NCBI GenBank assembly: GCA_963771835.1
Contig: CAVYVA010000007.1
Span: 44,532 to 108,531, forward strand
Direction: 5' to 3'
Origin: CAVQCJ01 sp963771835
GTDB lineage: Bacteria; Actinomycetota; Actinomycetes; Prado026
Length of the DNA: 64,000 nucleotides
Shown here: positions 34,962 through 44,302 of the stretch, piece by piece
Numbering within the stretch: position 1 is the stretch's first letter
Layout of the letters: each line of letters starts with the position of its first letter
Notes under the pieces: generated by a model
The model's database searches: none
The model's input: only the letters and a program-made list of their open reading frames with translations
Told to the model about the DNA's origin: nothing
Position numbers and translations under genes: made by a program

Positions 34962-35543
34962 CTAGGCCGTCAGCTCCGCCACCGACGTCCCGGCCGACTG
35001 CTGCAGCGCCCGGCGCCGGGCGAGCCGCGACCCGCTGATGCGGTGCGCGCCGTACCCGGCTCCGAGGACCACCAGCAGGTCGCCGACGCTGAACACGTTG
35101 GCGAGCGGCAGCGGCGCCGGCCACGCGAAGACGTCGCCGAGGAAGCCGAGGACGGGGTGCGCGACGGTGCCCGAGTTGAGGAACACCGTCGGGTCCTTGT
35201 GGATGTGCGCCGCCGCGAGCGCGGACGCGCTGGCCGGCAGCGTCCCGTCGTTCAACGCGATCGTCGCGCCGTTGCACACGGCCCCCGCCGCGACCAGCAG
35301 CAGTCCCGGCACCGAGCGGTTCAGCCAGATGAACGCCGCCGCCATCAGGTACGTCGCGATGTGGATCCCGATCAGCAGCGGCCGGGGACCGCCCTGCACG
35401 ACCTGCAGGATGACGATCTGCAGCGCCAGCGCCGCCAGCGGCAGCCAGCTCGCGCGCAACCGGACCTGGAACAGCCGGGACAGCCGTCCGCCGAACAGTG
35501 CGGCACTGAGCACCGCGACCACGGACGCGACCAGGACCAGCAT
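34962..35543 (-). CDS. DUF5317 membrane protein
   Basis: Integral membrane protein of 193 residues with five predicted helices, e.g. VLVASVVAVLSAALFGG, WLPLAALALQIVILQVV and VPGLLLVAAGAVCNGATIAL, matching the actinobacterial DUF5317 family. Function unknown. ATG 35543 lies 8 bp downstream of the second GGDEF-EAL gene stop, so the pair is probably co-transcribed, tying this membrane protein to c-di-GMP signalling by context. Confidence 0.83.
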   Translation of the reverse strand: MLVLVASVVAVLSAALFGGRLSRLFQVRLRASWLPLAALALQIVILQVVQGGPRPLLIGIHIATYLMAAAFIWLNRSVPGLLLVAAGAVCNGATIALNDGTLPASASALAAAHIHKDPTVFLNSGTVAHPVLGFLGDVFAWPAPLPLANVFSVGDLLVVLGAGYGAHRISGSRLARRRALQQSAGTSVAELTA

Positions 35544-35551
35544 CGTCGCCC

Positions 35552-37655
35552 CTACGCGCTCTCGTACGCGAGGTACGGCGCCAGGTGCACGGGCTCGCCG
35601 CGGTAGACCGCACCGGACGCTCGCGTGGTGAACCAGCGCTCGAGCTCGCGCGCGGTCATCGGACGGCTCAGGTGGTAGCCCTGCGCCGTGTCGCACCCGA
35701 TGCGGCGCAGGTCGTCGAGCGTCTCCTGGTCCTCGACTCCTTCCGCGACCACCCACAGCCCCAGGTTGTGCGCGAGGTCGACGGTCGAACGCACGATGAT
35801 GCTGTCGTTCTGGTCGAGCGCGTAGTTCGTGATGAAGGACTTGTCGATCTTGAGCTCGTCGATGGCCAGCCGCTTCAGGTAGGTCAACGACGCGTGGCCG
35901 GTGCCGAAGTCGTCGACGGCGAGCCGGACGCCCAGGGACCGCAGGCTCTCGAGGACCGCGATCGCGCGGCGCGGGTCGGTCATGACCCCGCTCTCGGTCA
36001 CCTCGAGGGTGAGGCGACCTGGGTGCACCCCGGAGCGCGCCAGCGCGCCCGCGACGAGGTCGGGCAACGACGCGTCGACCAGGTCACGGACCGAGATGTT
36101 CACCGAGACGTCAAGGTCGATCCCGGCCGCGGTCCAGGCCCGGACCTGGTCGAGCGCGTCGTCCAGGACGAACCGGGTGATCAGACCGATCATCCCGGTG
36201 TTCTCGGCGAGCGAGACGAACTCGTCCGGGAAGATCAGCCCGCGGCTCGGGTGCGACCATCGCACCAGCGCCTCGACCCCGGTCACCACGCCCGCACGCA
36301 GGTCCAGCTTGGGCTGGTAGACGAGGAACAGCTCGTGCCGCTCCGCGGCCGTGCGCAGGTCGCTGAGCAGCTCGAGCCGGCGCGGCGTGTGCGTGTCGGT
36401 CTCGGGCTGGTACGTGCGGACGCGGGCGCGTTCGCGCTTCGCGTCGTACATCGCGATGTCGGCCCGCTTCATCACCGTGTACACGTCGCTGCCGTGCGCC
36501 GGGGCGAGCGCGATCCCCGCGCTCGCCTGGATGCTGAGGCGGATCTCGCCCGACGAGGAAGCCGGCCGTCAGCGCCGTGAGCATGGCGGTCGCCATCTCC
36601 TCGGCCCGCGCCCGCGACTCGACGTCGGCGATGAGCACCGCGAACTCGTCACCGCCGAGCCGGGCCACCGTGGCGTGGTCGGGCAGGCTGCGCTCCAGCC
36701 GCCGGGCCACCTCGATGAGCAGATCGTCGCCCACCTGGTGGCCGAGGGTGTCGTTGATCTCCTTGAAGTGGTCGAGATCGATGATCATGACCGCCACGGT
36801 CGAGCCGTTGCGCTGCGACTCGCTCAGGGCGCGCTCGGCGCGGTCCCGGAACAACAGGCGGTTCGCCAGCCCGCTCAACGGGTCGTGCAGCGACTCTCGC
36901 TCGTGCTTGATGGCCAGCCGGGCGCTGTTGTGGACCGCCAGCAGCGGCAGCGCCAGCAACGGCAGGAGCAGCGGGGACGTCTGCACCGCTACCACACCCA
37001 CGGGGGCGAGCGCGACCAGCACGCCGGACGTCGTGGCCTGGAAGCGGATGTCGTCACGCAAGATGTCGACCAGGCCCTGCCGCGTCGCGATCGCGACCAC
37101 GGTCGAGATCAGCAGGAGGTTCACCACGAAGAAGGTGGCGCCGGCGGCGAGTGCGGCACCGAGCTCGGAGATGTTGAACAGGTCGTATCTGTTCAGGAAC
37201 GGCTCGTGCGGCGCGAGCGTCGAGAACACCGCCCTTGCGGCGACCAGCGTCAGGATGTACTGGCTCAGGTTGAAGACGAGCTTGAGCGGGTTGCGGCGCG
37301 CCCTCAGGTCGTCGAACAGCACCGCGGCGCACTGGACGAACAGCGCGAACCCGATCGGTCCGACGATCACCAGCATCACGGCGGCGGTCGTCGAGATGGT
37401 GATCTGGTCGGTGCTGTCGTCGCCACGGGAGATGGGGATCGGGCGCAGCTCGCCCAGGACGAGCGAGATCGCGAGCAGGGTCAGGACGATCCAGGCCCCG
37501 TCCCAGCCGGCCCACGGCGGCTGGTGCAGCCAGACCGTACCGGCGGCGAGCACGCCGCAGGCGCTGACGACCAGGACGAAGGCCGCCAGCGGCCGGGATA
37601 CGACGGGGGCTGCCGGTCTACCGGCAGCCCCCGTCGGTCGGTGGATCATGTCCAC
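35552..37655 (-). CDS. membrane GGDEF-EAL protein (c-di-GMP turnover), frameshifted
   Basis: Second c-di-GMP protein, ~700 residues after repair: five to seven transmembrane helices (residues ~20-250), GGDEF with intact ARLGGDEFAVL, and EAL with VEALVRW, DDFGTGHASLTYL and VVAEGVED. The shift lies inside the GGDEF domain near 36549: TAGFLVG must be followed by EIRLSIQASAGIAL, which needs one base removed. Without repair the protein ends in nonsense before EAL, and the downstream half would need a separate start. ATG 37655 or 37649 are the start options. DUF5317 follows 8 bp downstream. Confidence 0.85.
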
Positions 37656-37699
37656 TTAAGCCCGGGTGCTCGAACGCTCCCCAGCCGCGTGTCCACGGG

Positions 37700-37804
37700 T
37701 CAGTACCACTTGACGCCGGCACCGACGATCGATGCCAGAGCTGCGAGGGTCACCGCCACGCCAGTGGCGCGGACGACGACCTCCCTTGTGAGCTTGTCCT
37801 TCAT
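37700..37804 (-). CDS. 34-residue single-helix membrane peptide candidate
   Basis: Short reading frame encoding MKDKLTREVV then one hydrophobic helix (ATGVAVTLAALASIVGAG) and a short KWY tail. ATG 37804 is preceded by a G-rich stretch (CCCTGGGGGGGGCCC) that can serve as ribosome binding site. It lies 45 bp upstream of the GGDEF-EAL gene on the same strand. No homologue is known to me. The charged N-terminus plus a single helix fits a small membrane protein, but chance cannot be excluded. Confidence 0.4.
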   Translation of the reverse strand: MKDKLTREVVVRATGVAVTLAALASIVGAGVKWY

Positions 37805-38097
37805 GGGCCCCCCCAGGGGTTGTGAGAGTTGGTTCGAGTCGCCCCCCGCCTAGCCACGTCTCGAGGTGAAGATCGGCAGCGGCGCGCGAGCCACGAAGGC
37901 CCGTTCGGGTGACGGCCGCCCGGCGGAGCCGGGGGAGGGCGGGGGGGAGGACATGAGAGAACCCCGGCGCTGCGGGGGATGCTGCTGGCCCGGGGTCCTC
38001 TCCAGCCCAACGTACGGCCCCGCCGCGCCCTCCGGTACGGCTGTCATCGACCGGCAACAGAACTGCCACCCGACCGCCAAGTCGCGGCCAGGACCGG
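37805..38097. other. intergenic region without a supported gene
   Basis: About 290 bp between the small membrane-peptide frame and the propeller gene. It contains a G-rich run (GGGGGAGGGCGGGGGGGAGG) near 37929-37950 and no convincing frame, hairpin terminator or promoter. I see nothing else. Confidence 0.5.
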
Positions 38098-39351
38098 TCA
38101 GGAGTGCGGGAACTCGCAGATGCCCGGGTGGAAGGCGCCGGCGCACTTGCCGGGGCTGGCCGCGTCCGAGGAGACCCACAGGTTGCCCAGGGAGTCCAGG
38201 AACAGGTCAAGGACACCGTGCCCGCGGGTCTTGGTCGGGTTCCACGCGGTCGCCAGCCCGGTGGTGGGGTCGACGTCGCCGACCCCGGGCCGCGAGACGC
38301 AGCCGGGTCCGCAGCTGTCCACACCCTGCGGGTTGTTCAGCCAGCGGTTGTGGCCGCCCACGTACACGTCCGTGGAGGTGGCCACGACGGAGTACAGCGA
38401 GTCGCCGCCGGTCTTGTTGATCCAGATCAGCTGCTGGTTCGAGCTCGCCGACGCCGAGAACTTGGCCACCGCGTCGCACAACGTGGCGCCGCGGAAGCCG
38501 GTGCTGGCGATGTACAGGAAGTTGCCGTCCGGCGACCAGCCGAGCCCCTTGGCGTAGAACTGCTCTCCCCCGGCGCCGCAGGCCTCGTTCAGGACCGGTG
38601 CGTACCAGGGGTCCATGCTCACCGAGCTCGCGCCCAGGTCCAGGACGAACGCCTGCTTGCGGGCGGTGCCCAGCACGCTGGTGAACACGCCGTCGACCGC
38701 CACCCGGGTGCCGGCCGGGTTGGCGAACAGCTTGTAGATGTGGGTGACGTCCTTGGGCAGCGTGCCGGTGATCCCCAGGTTGTCGGCGTATCCGTCGGTC
38801 TTGCCGGTGGTCGGGCTCAGGCTGGTCAGGTACGACGAGGTCGACCCGGTCGAGCCGTTGATGGTCGGGAAGAATCCTCCGGTCAGCAGGTGACCGTTGA
38901 TGTACAGCAGCGCCGACACCTGGCCTGAGGAGTTGTGGCCGAAAGCCGGGTCGACCAGGCCAGTGCTGGTGCTGATCTTGGCGATGTTCTTCACGGCGGT
39001 GCTGCCCACGGCCGTGAACTTGCCCCCGATGAAGGCGCTGGTGCAGTCCGGCGAGAACGTGATCGTGTTGACCTGGCCGTTCACGTTCGGGTCCACCGCG
39101 GCGATCGCACCGGTGGCCTGGTCGAACGCGACGATGTTGTTGCGGGTGACCGCGGAGTGGCCGGGCGAACCGACCGAGCTGAACTTGCCGACCGCCCACA
39201 TCTGGGTGCCGCACTGGCGCATCATCGTCGTGCTGGGCGTCGTTCCCACGTTGACCAGGTACGGCGTGCCCGGCGCGGCCGCCGACGAGACGGTGGACGC
39301 GGCAGCGACCAGGACGAGGGCGGCCAGCTTCGAAGCAAACACCAATTCCAT
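38098..39351 (-). CDS. secreted delta-60/DUF5122 beta-propeller protein
   Basis: Exported protein of 417 residues with a signal peptide (LAALVLVAAASTVSSAAA) and repeated propeller-type blades such as GGKFTAVGSTAVKNIAKIST followed by GLVDPAF, VDGVFTSV and VGGHNRW. These are delta-60 repeat (DUF5122) signatures that occur in surface and polysaccharide-associated proteins. Several Cys suggest extracellular disulfides (MRQCGTQ, GPGC). No catalytic motif. Divergent from the C5-epimerase-like gene (190-bp gap). Function likely structural or glycan-binding, an inference. Confidence 0.82.
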   Translation of the reverse strand: MELVFASKLAALVLVAAASTVSSAAAPGTPYLVNVGTTPSTTMMRQCGTQMWAVGKFSSVGSPGHSAVTRNNIVAFDQATGAIAAVDPNVNGQVNTITFSPDCTSAFIGGKFTAVGSTAVKNIAKISTSTGLVDPAFGHNSSGQVSALLYINGHLLTGGFFPTINGSTGSTSSYLTSLSPTTGKTDGYADNLGITGTLPKDVTHIYKLFANPAGTRVAVDGVFTSVLGTARKQAFVLDLGASSVSMDPWYAPVLNEACGAGGEQFYAKGLGWSPDGNFLYIASTGFRGATLCDAVAKFSASASSNQQLIWINKTGGDSLYSVVATSTDVYVGGHNRWLNNPQGVDSCGPGCVSRPGVGDVDPTTGLATAWNPTKTRGHGVLDLFLDSLGNLWVSSDAASPGKCAGAFHPGICEFPHS

Positions 39352-39542
39352 GGGCGGACGCTATGTCCACGCCGTCCCGCGATGGATGGTCCGAACGGCC
39401 CCCACGGTAACGCCGTAGGGACGAGCGCGACGCTCGCGCGACCTGGTCCCGCAGGTCGCCCGCGCGTGCCGACGGGACGGGGGCGACCCGGGTACCCTCG
39501 ACTGGCGACGTCGACTGCCGGCGGCCGCCACAGGGGGTAGTC

Positions 39543-41141
39543 ATGGGAGACCACCGGCTCACCCGACGCGCACTGCTGCGCTCGGCCGCCGTCGCTGCAG
39601 GTGGTGTCGGCATCGCGACCGCCGTACCGGGTGTGGCCGCCGCCGACGGCACGCCGGCGCCGTCTCCGGTCCCGACCAGCACGACCGTCGGGGCCGACGC
39701 CCCCGGCGAGCTCGGCGCCTCGCTGGCGCAGCAGCCACTGGTCACGACGCCCCCGGTCGACCTGACCGTCCCGGCGGCGCCCGCACCCAGGGTCGCGGTC
39801 ACGGCCGCGCTGCCGTACCGGAACTTCCTGCGTTACGACTTCGAGCTGCGCGAGACCCCACCCGAGCTGCAGCCGTACGCCTTGGCGACGCCCCCGCCGG
39901 TCCCGTACGGAGTCGTCGACGCCACGGGGGTGCGGATGGTGCGGCTCGGCACGACCCTGTGGAACCACCCGGTCGCGCAGGCGCAGTACGGGATGGCCAT
40001 GCTCGAGGGCTACCGTCTCACCGGCGACCACAGGTACTGGAGGACGGCCGTCCTGCAGGCGACACGCATCCTCGGCCGGGCCCACGCCTACTCAGGCGCG
40101 CTGTTCCACCCCTACGACTTCGCAGTGCAACCGCACCACACAGCCGTGCGCACCCCGCCGTGGTACTCCGCGATGGCGCAGGGACAGGTCCTGGACTTCT
40201 TCACCCGGATGCACAAGCTGACCGGCGACCTCGGGTACAAGGCCGAGGCCGACGGGACCTTCCGCGCCTTCCTGGTCCCGCAGGTCGCCCGCAAGCCGTG
40301 GGTGGCCTGGGTCGACGCCGGGATGCTGTGGCTGGACGAGTACCCGCGCACGGACATCGCGCTCGGCGACCGCACCTACAACGGGAGCATGTTCTCGGCG
40401 TTCGGTCTCTACCAGTACTTCCTGCTCACCGGCGACGAGCGGGCCAAGCAGCTGGTCCAAGGGATGTTCAGCACCGCGCGCGCGGTGGCCCAGCAGGTGC
40501 GGAACCCGGGCTGGCGCAGCGCCTACTGCCTGCACGACCGGGCCGACTCCAACAACTACCACATGACCCACTCCGGCCAGCACCTGCTCATCGCGACCCT
40601 GACCGGCGACCCGTCTTTCCAGGCGAGCGCCAACAACTTCCAGGAAGACTTCCCCAACCCGGCGGTCGGCGGCACCGTCGTGTTCGCAGCCGGCTTCCAC
40701 GCGGGCTACGCGTTCGACGCGAACGGGCGGGTGACCGCCAGCCGATCGATCGTCGTGAAAGCCGGGAGCACGACGTCGGCACCGTGCGGCGCCCGGACGC
40801 GGATCATCAACCGGCCGGACCAGCTTTGGTACCGGATCACTGCCGGCACCCTCGCGACGTACTACGTGCCGGAGGTACCCGGTTTCAGCTACCTACGGGC
40901 CAGCGTCCTGCCCGTGCAGTACCTGCCTTACCGGACCGTCACGCTGACCCGGGACGTCTCGACCGCGGTCCAGCCGCCACCCACGCCGGCGGCGCCGATG
41001 CCGACCCGGAGCGTCGACCTGCCCAAGGGCGTGACCGTGACCGTCGACCGGCGGCTCACCGTCAACGCCGCGCCATACCTGCGGATGGTCGGCGGGGCCG
41101 ACGCCGGCTGGTGGGTACCGGCAGCCGACGTGTCGTTCTGA
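39543..41141 (+). CDS. Tat-exported D-glucuronyl C5-epimerase-like protein
   Basis: Protein of 532 residues with a twin-arginine signal (TRRALLRSAAVAAG) and an (alpha/alpha)-barrel-like C5-epimerase C-terminal domain (QYGMAMLEGYRLTGDHRYWRTA, TYNGSMFSAFGLYQYFLLTGDE). The best match I know is the D-glucuronyl C5-epimerase family, which converts D-glucuronic to L-iduronic acid in polysaccharides; many actinobacterial members are uncharacterised and could be other uronic-acid or polysaccharide enzymes. The last 100 residues are beta-rich with a Pro-rich linker. ATG 39543 follows GGGGGTAGTC. Part of the envelope-glycan theme. Confidence 0.8.
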   Translation: MGDHRLTRRALLRSAAVAAGGVGIATAVPGVAAADGTPAPSPVPTSTTVGADAPGELGASLAQQPLVTTPPVDLTVPAAPAPRVAVTAALPYRNFLRYDFELRETPPELQPYALATPPPVPYGVVDATGVRMVRLGTTLWNHPVAQAQYGMAMLEGYRLTGDHRYWRTAVLQATRILGRAHAYSGALFHPYDFAVQPHHTAVRTPPWYSAMAQGQVLDFFTRMHKLTGDLGYKAEADGTFRAFLVPQVARKPWVAWVDAGMLWLDEYPRTDIALGDRTYNGSMFSAFGLYQYFLLTGDERAKQLVQGMFSTARAVAQQVRNPGWRSAYCLHDRADSNNYHMTHSGQHLLIATLTGDPSFQASANNFQEDFPNPAVGGTVVFAAGFHAGYAFDANGRVTASRSIVVKAGSTTSAPCGARTRIINRPDQLWYRITAGTLATYYVPEVPGFSYLRASVLPVQYLPYRTVTLTRDVSTAVQPPPTPAAPMPTRSVDLPKGVTVTVDRRLTVNAAPYLRMVGGADAGWWVPAADVSF

Positions 41142-41421
41142 CGCACGTGGTCGGAGCGGGTCCCCCACAGGACGCACACCGTCCGCGGCCGACTGCCACC
41201 ACGGAGGGTCGGGGGTACGTCGGTCCCGCATGGCGCGCAGCAGCTCCACGCCACCCAGGCTTGCGACATCACGCCCAGGGTCACGGCACTCCCGCATCCC
41301 CGGTCCGGGTCGACGGAGGCGGATTGACGGGACACGCGCAAAGAGTGGCTGGGGTTGCAGCCACGCGATCGCTCCGGGCGCTCGGGCGTCAACGTCGTGC
41401 GAAGGGGCGTCTCTCATAGAT
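41142..41421. other. intergenic boundary region before a lower-GC block
   Basis: 280 bp after the C5-epimerase-like stop and before the metallo-hydrolase stop. No supported gene, tRNA or repeat is visible. It appears to be where base composition falls from ~70% GC to around 60% as judged by eye, so it is a candidate insertion junction. Confidence 0.45.
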
Positions 41422-42516
41422 CTAGGGCCTGATCCCGAATGGGCCCAGAGTGCCGGCATCAATGCGAAGTGACTCGAAGAGCGCGAACGCGTTGTCGACT
41501 GTGAACACGTCTGCGCCGCCGAGCTTGCCGAGGTACTTGTCGACGACAGGGGCTGCAGATTGTCCCGCGGCGGCGTCGAGGTACGTCTTGAAGATCGCCC
41601 AGGCGTTGCCTGAAGGTCCGTATTCTTGAAAGAACGGAGTCGGGTCGAGGCTTGTCATCGTCTGTCTCACGCTGGTGTCCAGGTCGCGAATGTACTGTCG
41701 CTGCAGTTCACCGTCAGCACGCACGCCCAGGCGACCGAGGTGGCCACCCACGAGCGATGTCCAGGGGTAGTCCATGGTGATGTCGTGGGCCCGCACCCAA
41801 CCAGGAATGTCCTGTGATAGAGCCAGATTCTTGAACGGCACCCAGCCTGGAAAGAGCACGTCGACAACCATCAGAGTCCGGTGCCTCGGTGCGAAGATGA
41901 AGATGTTGTCGGGCGTATGGTTCGGACCGTGGAATGCCAGTTCAAGCCGATCCCTGCCGAACTCGAGAACGTGCTGTTCCTTGAACGTTACCTTCGGGGG
42001 CGGACGATTCGGGTCGCCCGCCTCACGAAGCAGCCGTCGGGTTTGCACATGACCGACACGGACTACGGTGTCGTCGAAGATGGAGGACGCACCGATGTGA
42101 TCGGCATGGAAGTGCGAGTACACCAGGTGGGTCACTGTGGACGGCGTTCCCGCCTTGGCGGTGACTTGTTCGATGGCCCGCAGCAGGTTGTGACCAATGG
42201 TTGGAGGTGCGTCAACGACGACGACACCCTGCGCGGTGGCAAGGAACATTGACTGGTAGAAGCCGTCGGTCACCCAATAGAGGTTGTCGCTGATCTGGCC
42301 GACGAAGTAGCCGTCAGCGTTCAGCGCGGGACCGAATGAACTTGGCGGAACGGGGGCGAACGAGGGCAAGTCTCCGCCAGTGGCCGCCTCCGCGGCGCTC
42401 TGGGAGATCAGCGTCGGGCCGAGAATGGCTGCTGCAGGGGCCGCCGCCACCAGCGCGGCGCGTCCGAGAAAGCCACGCCTGCTGGGGTACTTTGCGGATT
42501 GCTGGATGTCAGTCAT
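41422..42516 (-). CDS. Tat-exported metallo-beta-lactamase fold hydrolase
   Basis: MBL-fold enzyme of 364 residues with a twin-arginine signal (SRRGFLGRAALVAAA). Zinc-binding motif SHFHADHIG (HxHxDH), then GPNHTPDNI, the Asp in VVDVLF and the terminal GGHLG are all present. It resembles secreted MBL proteins of the SoxH/alkylsulfatase-like or lactonase groups; substrate unknown. ATG 42516 has AAAGGAG at ideal spacing. Composition is clearly less GC-rich than the flanks, suggesting acquisition by transfer. It heads the lower-GC block. Confidence 0.85.
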   Translation of the reverse strand: MTDIQQSAKYPSRRGFLGRAALVAAAPAAAILGPTLISQSAAEAATGGDLPSFAPVPPSSFGPALNADGYFVGQISDNLYWVTDGFYQSMFLATAQGVVVVDAPPTIGHNLLRAIEQVTAKAGTPSTVTHLVYSHFHADHIGASSIFDDTVVRVGHVQTRRLLREAGDPNRPPPKVTFKEQHVLEFGRDRLELAFHGPNHTPDNIFIFAPRHRTLMVVDVLFPGWVPFKNLALSQDIPGWVRAHDITMDYPWTSLVGGHLGRLGVRADGELQRQYIRDLDTSVRQTMTSLDPTPFFQEYGPSGNAWAIFKTYLDAAAGQSAAPVVDKYLGKLGGADVFTVDNAFALFESLRIDAGTLGPFGIRP

Positions 42517-42715
42517 GGAGCGCTCCTTTGCTGTTGACGGGTGCCTCGACTCTTTGCACACATCCAGGGCCCCGGATCAGGGCTTCCAGTCGCCGCAGCG
42601 GTCGACGCCGTCATCACGGGTCCCGGCCTCATCGCCCCGACGCTCGATGTGCGCACAAGCAGTGCCATGGGTCAGCCATCGGCACCCACGTGGTCCGTTC
42701 CGGGAGCCGCCGTGA

Positions 42716-43609
42716 TTACGACGTTGGCACCAGAGTTGGGGTGAAGACCTGGGCGAAGTCGCGTGCGAACTGCTCGAAGTCGCGCGGCTGGTGGCCGCTC
42801 AGCGCATGGACGTTCGTTGTGGTCAGGTCAGCGAACCCGTGCTCGAACCCGTCATCGAGCTCGCCGTAGCCCTCGGCGATCCACTGTGGCACGCCCATGG
42901 CGGTCATCGAGGCGATGGCGGCCTCGTGCGGCACCGGCATGTACTGGACGGTGCGGCCGACTACCTCGGACAGTGTCGCCGCCACGTCGGCGAAGCCAAT
43001 CGACGCCGGCCCGGTCAGGACGAAGGTCTCGCCGTCGATGGCTTGGGGGTCGCCGGTGAGGGCGCCGACGGCGCAGTCAACGATGTCGCGCACATCGATC
43101 ATCCCCGCCTTTCCGTTCCCCCAGTCGAAGTAGATGTGTCCGTGGTCGCGCACGGTCGGGGCGGCCATCATCACGTTCTGCATGAAGAAGGTCGGCTTGA
43201 GAATCGTCCAGGGTAGGCCGGAGTCCTTCAGCTCGTCCTCGCACTTGGCGAGCTCGGAGATGATGCGGCTCTTCAGCGTTCCGTAACCGGAGAGGCGCAC
43301 GATGTGCGGTGCCTTCCCGGAGCGCTTGATCGTCTCGAGAAGGTTCCGGGACTGCTGGAGCGCCGTCGGCCCGTTCCAAGTGACGAAGTAGACGCCGGTG
43401 ACTCCATCGAGGAGATCGTCGGTGAGGGTCTCGGGCCGGTCGAGGTCGGCGACCGCGATCTGGGCGCCTTGCGCACGCAGGCCGGCGGCCTTGGCCTCGT
43501 CGCGGACGAGCGCCCGCACCCGCCGCCCTTTCGCACGGAGCGAGGAAGCCACGCCCGATCCGGTGTTGCCCGTCGCTCCGCAAACCAGGATGAGATCCGT
43601 GTCGGTCAT
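42716..43609 (-). CDS. NmrA-like NAD(P)-binding oxidoreductase
   Basis: Atypical short-chain dehydrogenase of 297 residues: Rossmann motif VCGATGNTGSGVASSL, ALVRDEAKAAGL, and PWTILKPTFFMQN, typical of NmrA/NAD(P)H-quinone-reductase-like proteins that sense redox ratio or reduce quinone or nitroaromatic substrates. The promoter region carries the element shared with two other genes of the block (TTGAGT at 43671-43666, spacer 43649-43665, TAGGTA -10 at 43648-43643), implying regulation by one transcription factor, probably the MarR protein at 44575. Lower GC than the flanks. Confidence 0.87.
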   Translation of the reverse strand: MTDTDLILVCGATGNTGSGVASSLRAKGRRVRALVRDEAKAAGLRAQGAQIAVADLDRPETLTDDLLDGVTGVYFVTWNGPTALQQSRNLLETIKRSGKAPHIVRLSGYGTLKSRIISELAKCEDELKDSGLPWTILKPTFFMQNVMMAAPTVRDHGHIYFDWGNGKAGMIDVRDIVDCAVGALTGDPQAIDGETFVLTGPASIGFADVAATLSEVVGRTVQYMPVPHEAAIASMTAMGVPQWIAEGYGELDDGFEHGFADLTTTNVHALSGHQPRDFEQFARDFAQVFTPTLVPTS

Positions 43610-43648
43610 CGTCCCACTCCTTCTATCCGGGCCCCAGGCAGATACCTA

Positions 43649-43671
43649 GGGATCGAGTAACTAGGACTCAA
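43649..43671 (-). promoter_or_regulatory. promoter/operator element, copy 1 (NmrA gene)
   Basis: Read on the minus strand: -35 TTGAGT then a 17-nt spacer CCTAGTTACTCGATCCC, followed by -10 TAGGTA. 11 of 17 spacer bases match the copy upstream of the small membrane gene. The conserved core, CTA-x-x-TACT, sits between the two hexamers, the expected place for a repressor. Confidence 0.7.
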
Positions 43672-43778
43672 ACTACACCGCCTTGGACCAGAGTCAAGCC
43701 CCGTCAAGATGCGCACCATGGGCGCCCTCGTGTGCGGCGGCGGGGGCGGGACTACGCGGTCCTGCAAGGGCGCACACC

Positions 43779-44084
43779 TCAGCCGACAGCGACCACAGCC
43801 TCGTTGCCGATCGGGTTCGCCGTTCTCGCGGTGGGCGCAAACACCACTGTGCTGGGCGTTGGGTTGGCGTGTCCTGGTGCTTTCCGCCACCCGCGCACGT
43901 ATACCGGCACGTAGAAGATCGTCAACATCAGAAAGCCGAACTGCCGCGTCCACAGGTCGTACCAGGTCCATGGGAGCTGGGCGGCGAGGGCGACGAGCCA
44001 CCCGGTGCGGCGTCGTTCGGCGATGAGCGCGGCGCTGGCCAGGTTGAGGAGGGAGAGCAACACGCTCCCGAGTGCGAGGGTCAT
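43779..44084 (-). CDS. small membrane protein (PnuC-like segment)
   Basis: Protein of 101 residues with two to three predicted helices: LALGSVLLSLLNLASAALIA, then WLVALAAQLPWTWYDLWTRQFGFLMLTIFYVPVYV. The second half resembles a short actinobacterial membrane family distantly similar to PnuC-like transporters. Function unknown. ATG 44084 has GGAGGCG upstream. It shares a promoter/operator element with the NmrA and ABM-like genes. Lower GC than flanks. Confidence 0.72.
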   Translation of the reverse strand: MTLALGSVLLSLLNLASAALIAERRRTGWLVALAAQLPWTWYDLWTRQFGFLMLTIFYVPVYVRGWRKAPGHANPTPSTVVFAPTARTANPIGNEAVVAVG

Positions 44085-44119
44085 CGCCGCCTCCTCTGCC
44101 GAGATCGACTTATCTCACA

Positions 44120-44142
44120 GACATCAAGTAGTTAGAACTCAA
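44120..44142 (-). promoter_or_regulatory. promoter/operator element, copy 2 (small membrane gene)
   Basis: Read on the minus strand: TTGAGT (44142-44137) followed by spacer TCTAACTACTTGATGTC (44136-44120). 14 of 17 spacer bases match copy 3 upstream of the ABM-like gene. No good -10 follows at 17-nt spacing (TGTGAG), so the promoter may be weak or the element act as operator. Confidence 0.68.
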
Positions 44143-44228
44143 GTTATATGACACTCGTGCATATGTCCACACCTTCGTTCGGCACTCGTCTGCTCGCCAA
44201 GCGCGGAAGACTGGGTCTCGAAGGACGC

Positions 44229-44251
44229 TTGACTTCTAACTTCTTTAGGTC
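44229..44251 (+). promoter_or_regulatory. promoter/operator element, copy 3 (ABM-like gene)
   Basis: TTGACT (44229-44234), 17-nt spacer TCTAACTTCTTTAGGTC (44235-44251), then -10 TAGTAA (44252-44257): a near-ideal sigma-70-type promoter, unusual in this GC-rich window. The spacer is almost the same as copy 2. It drives the ABM-like gene and probably the MarR regulator behind it. Confidence 0.72.
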
Positions 44252-44302
44252 TAGTAATGTGCATGGACGGGGACGCGACCCAGGGGAGCAAAAGGAGGTC
44301 AT

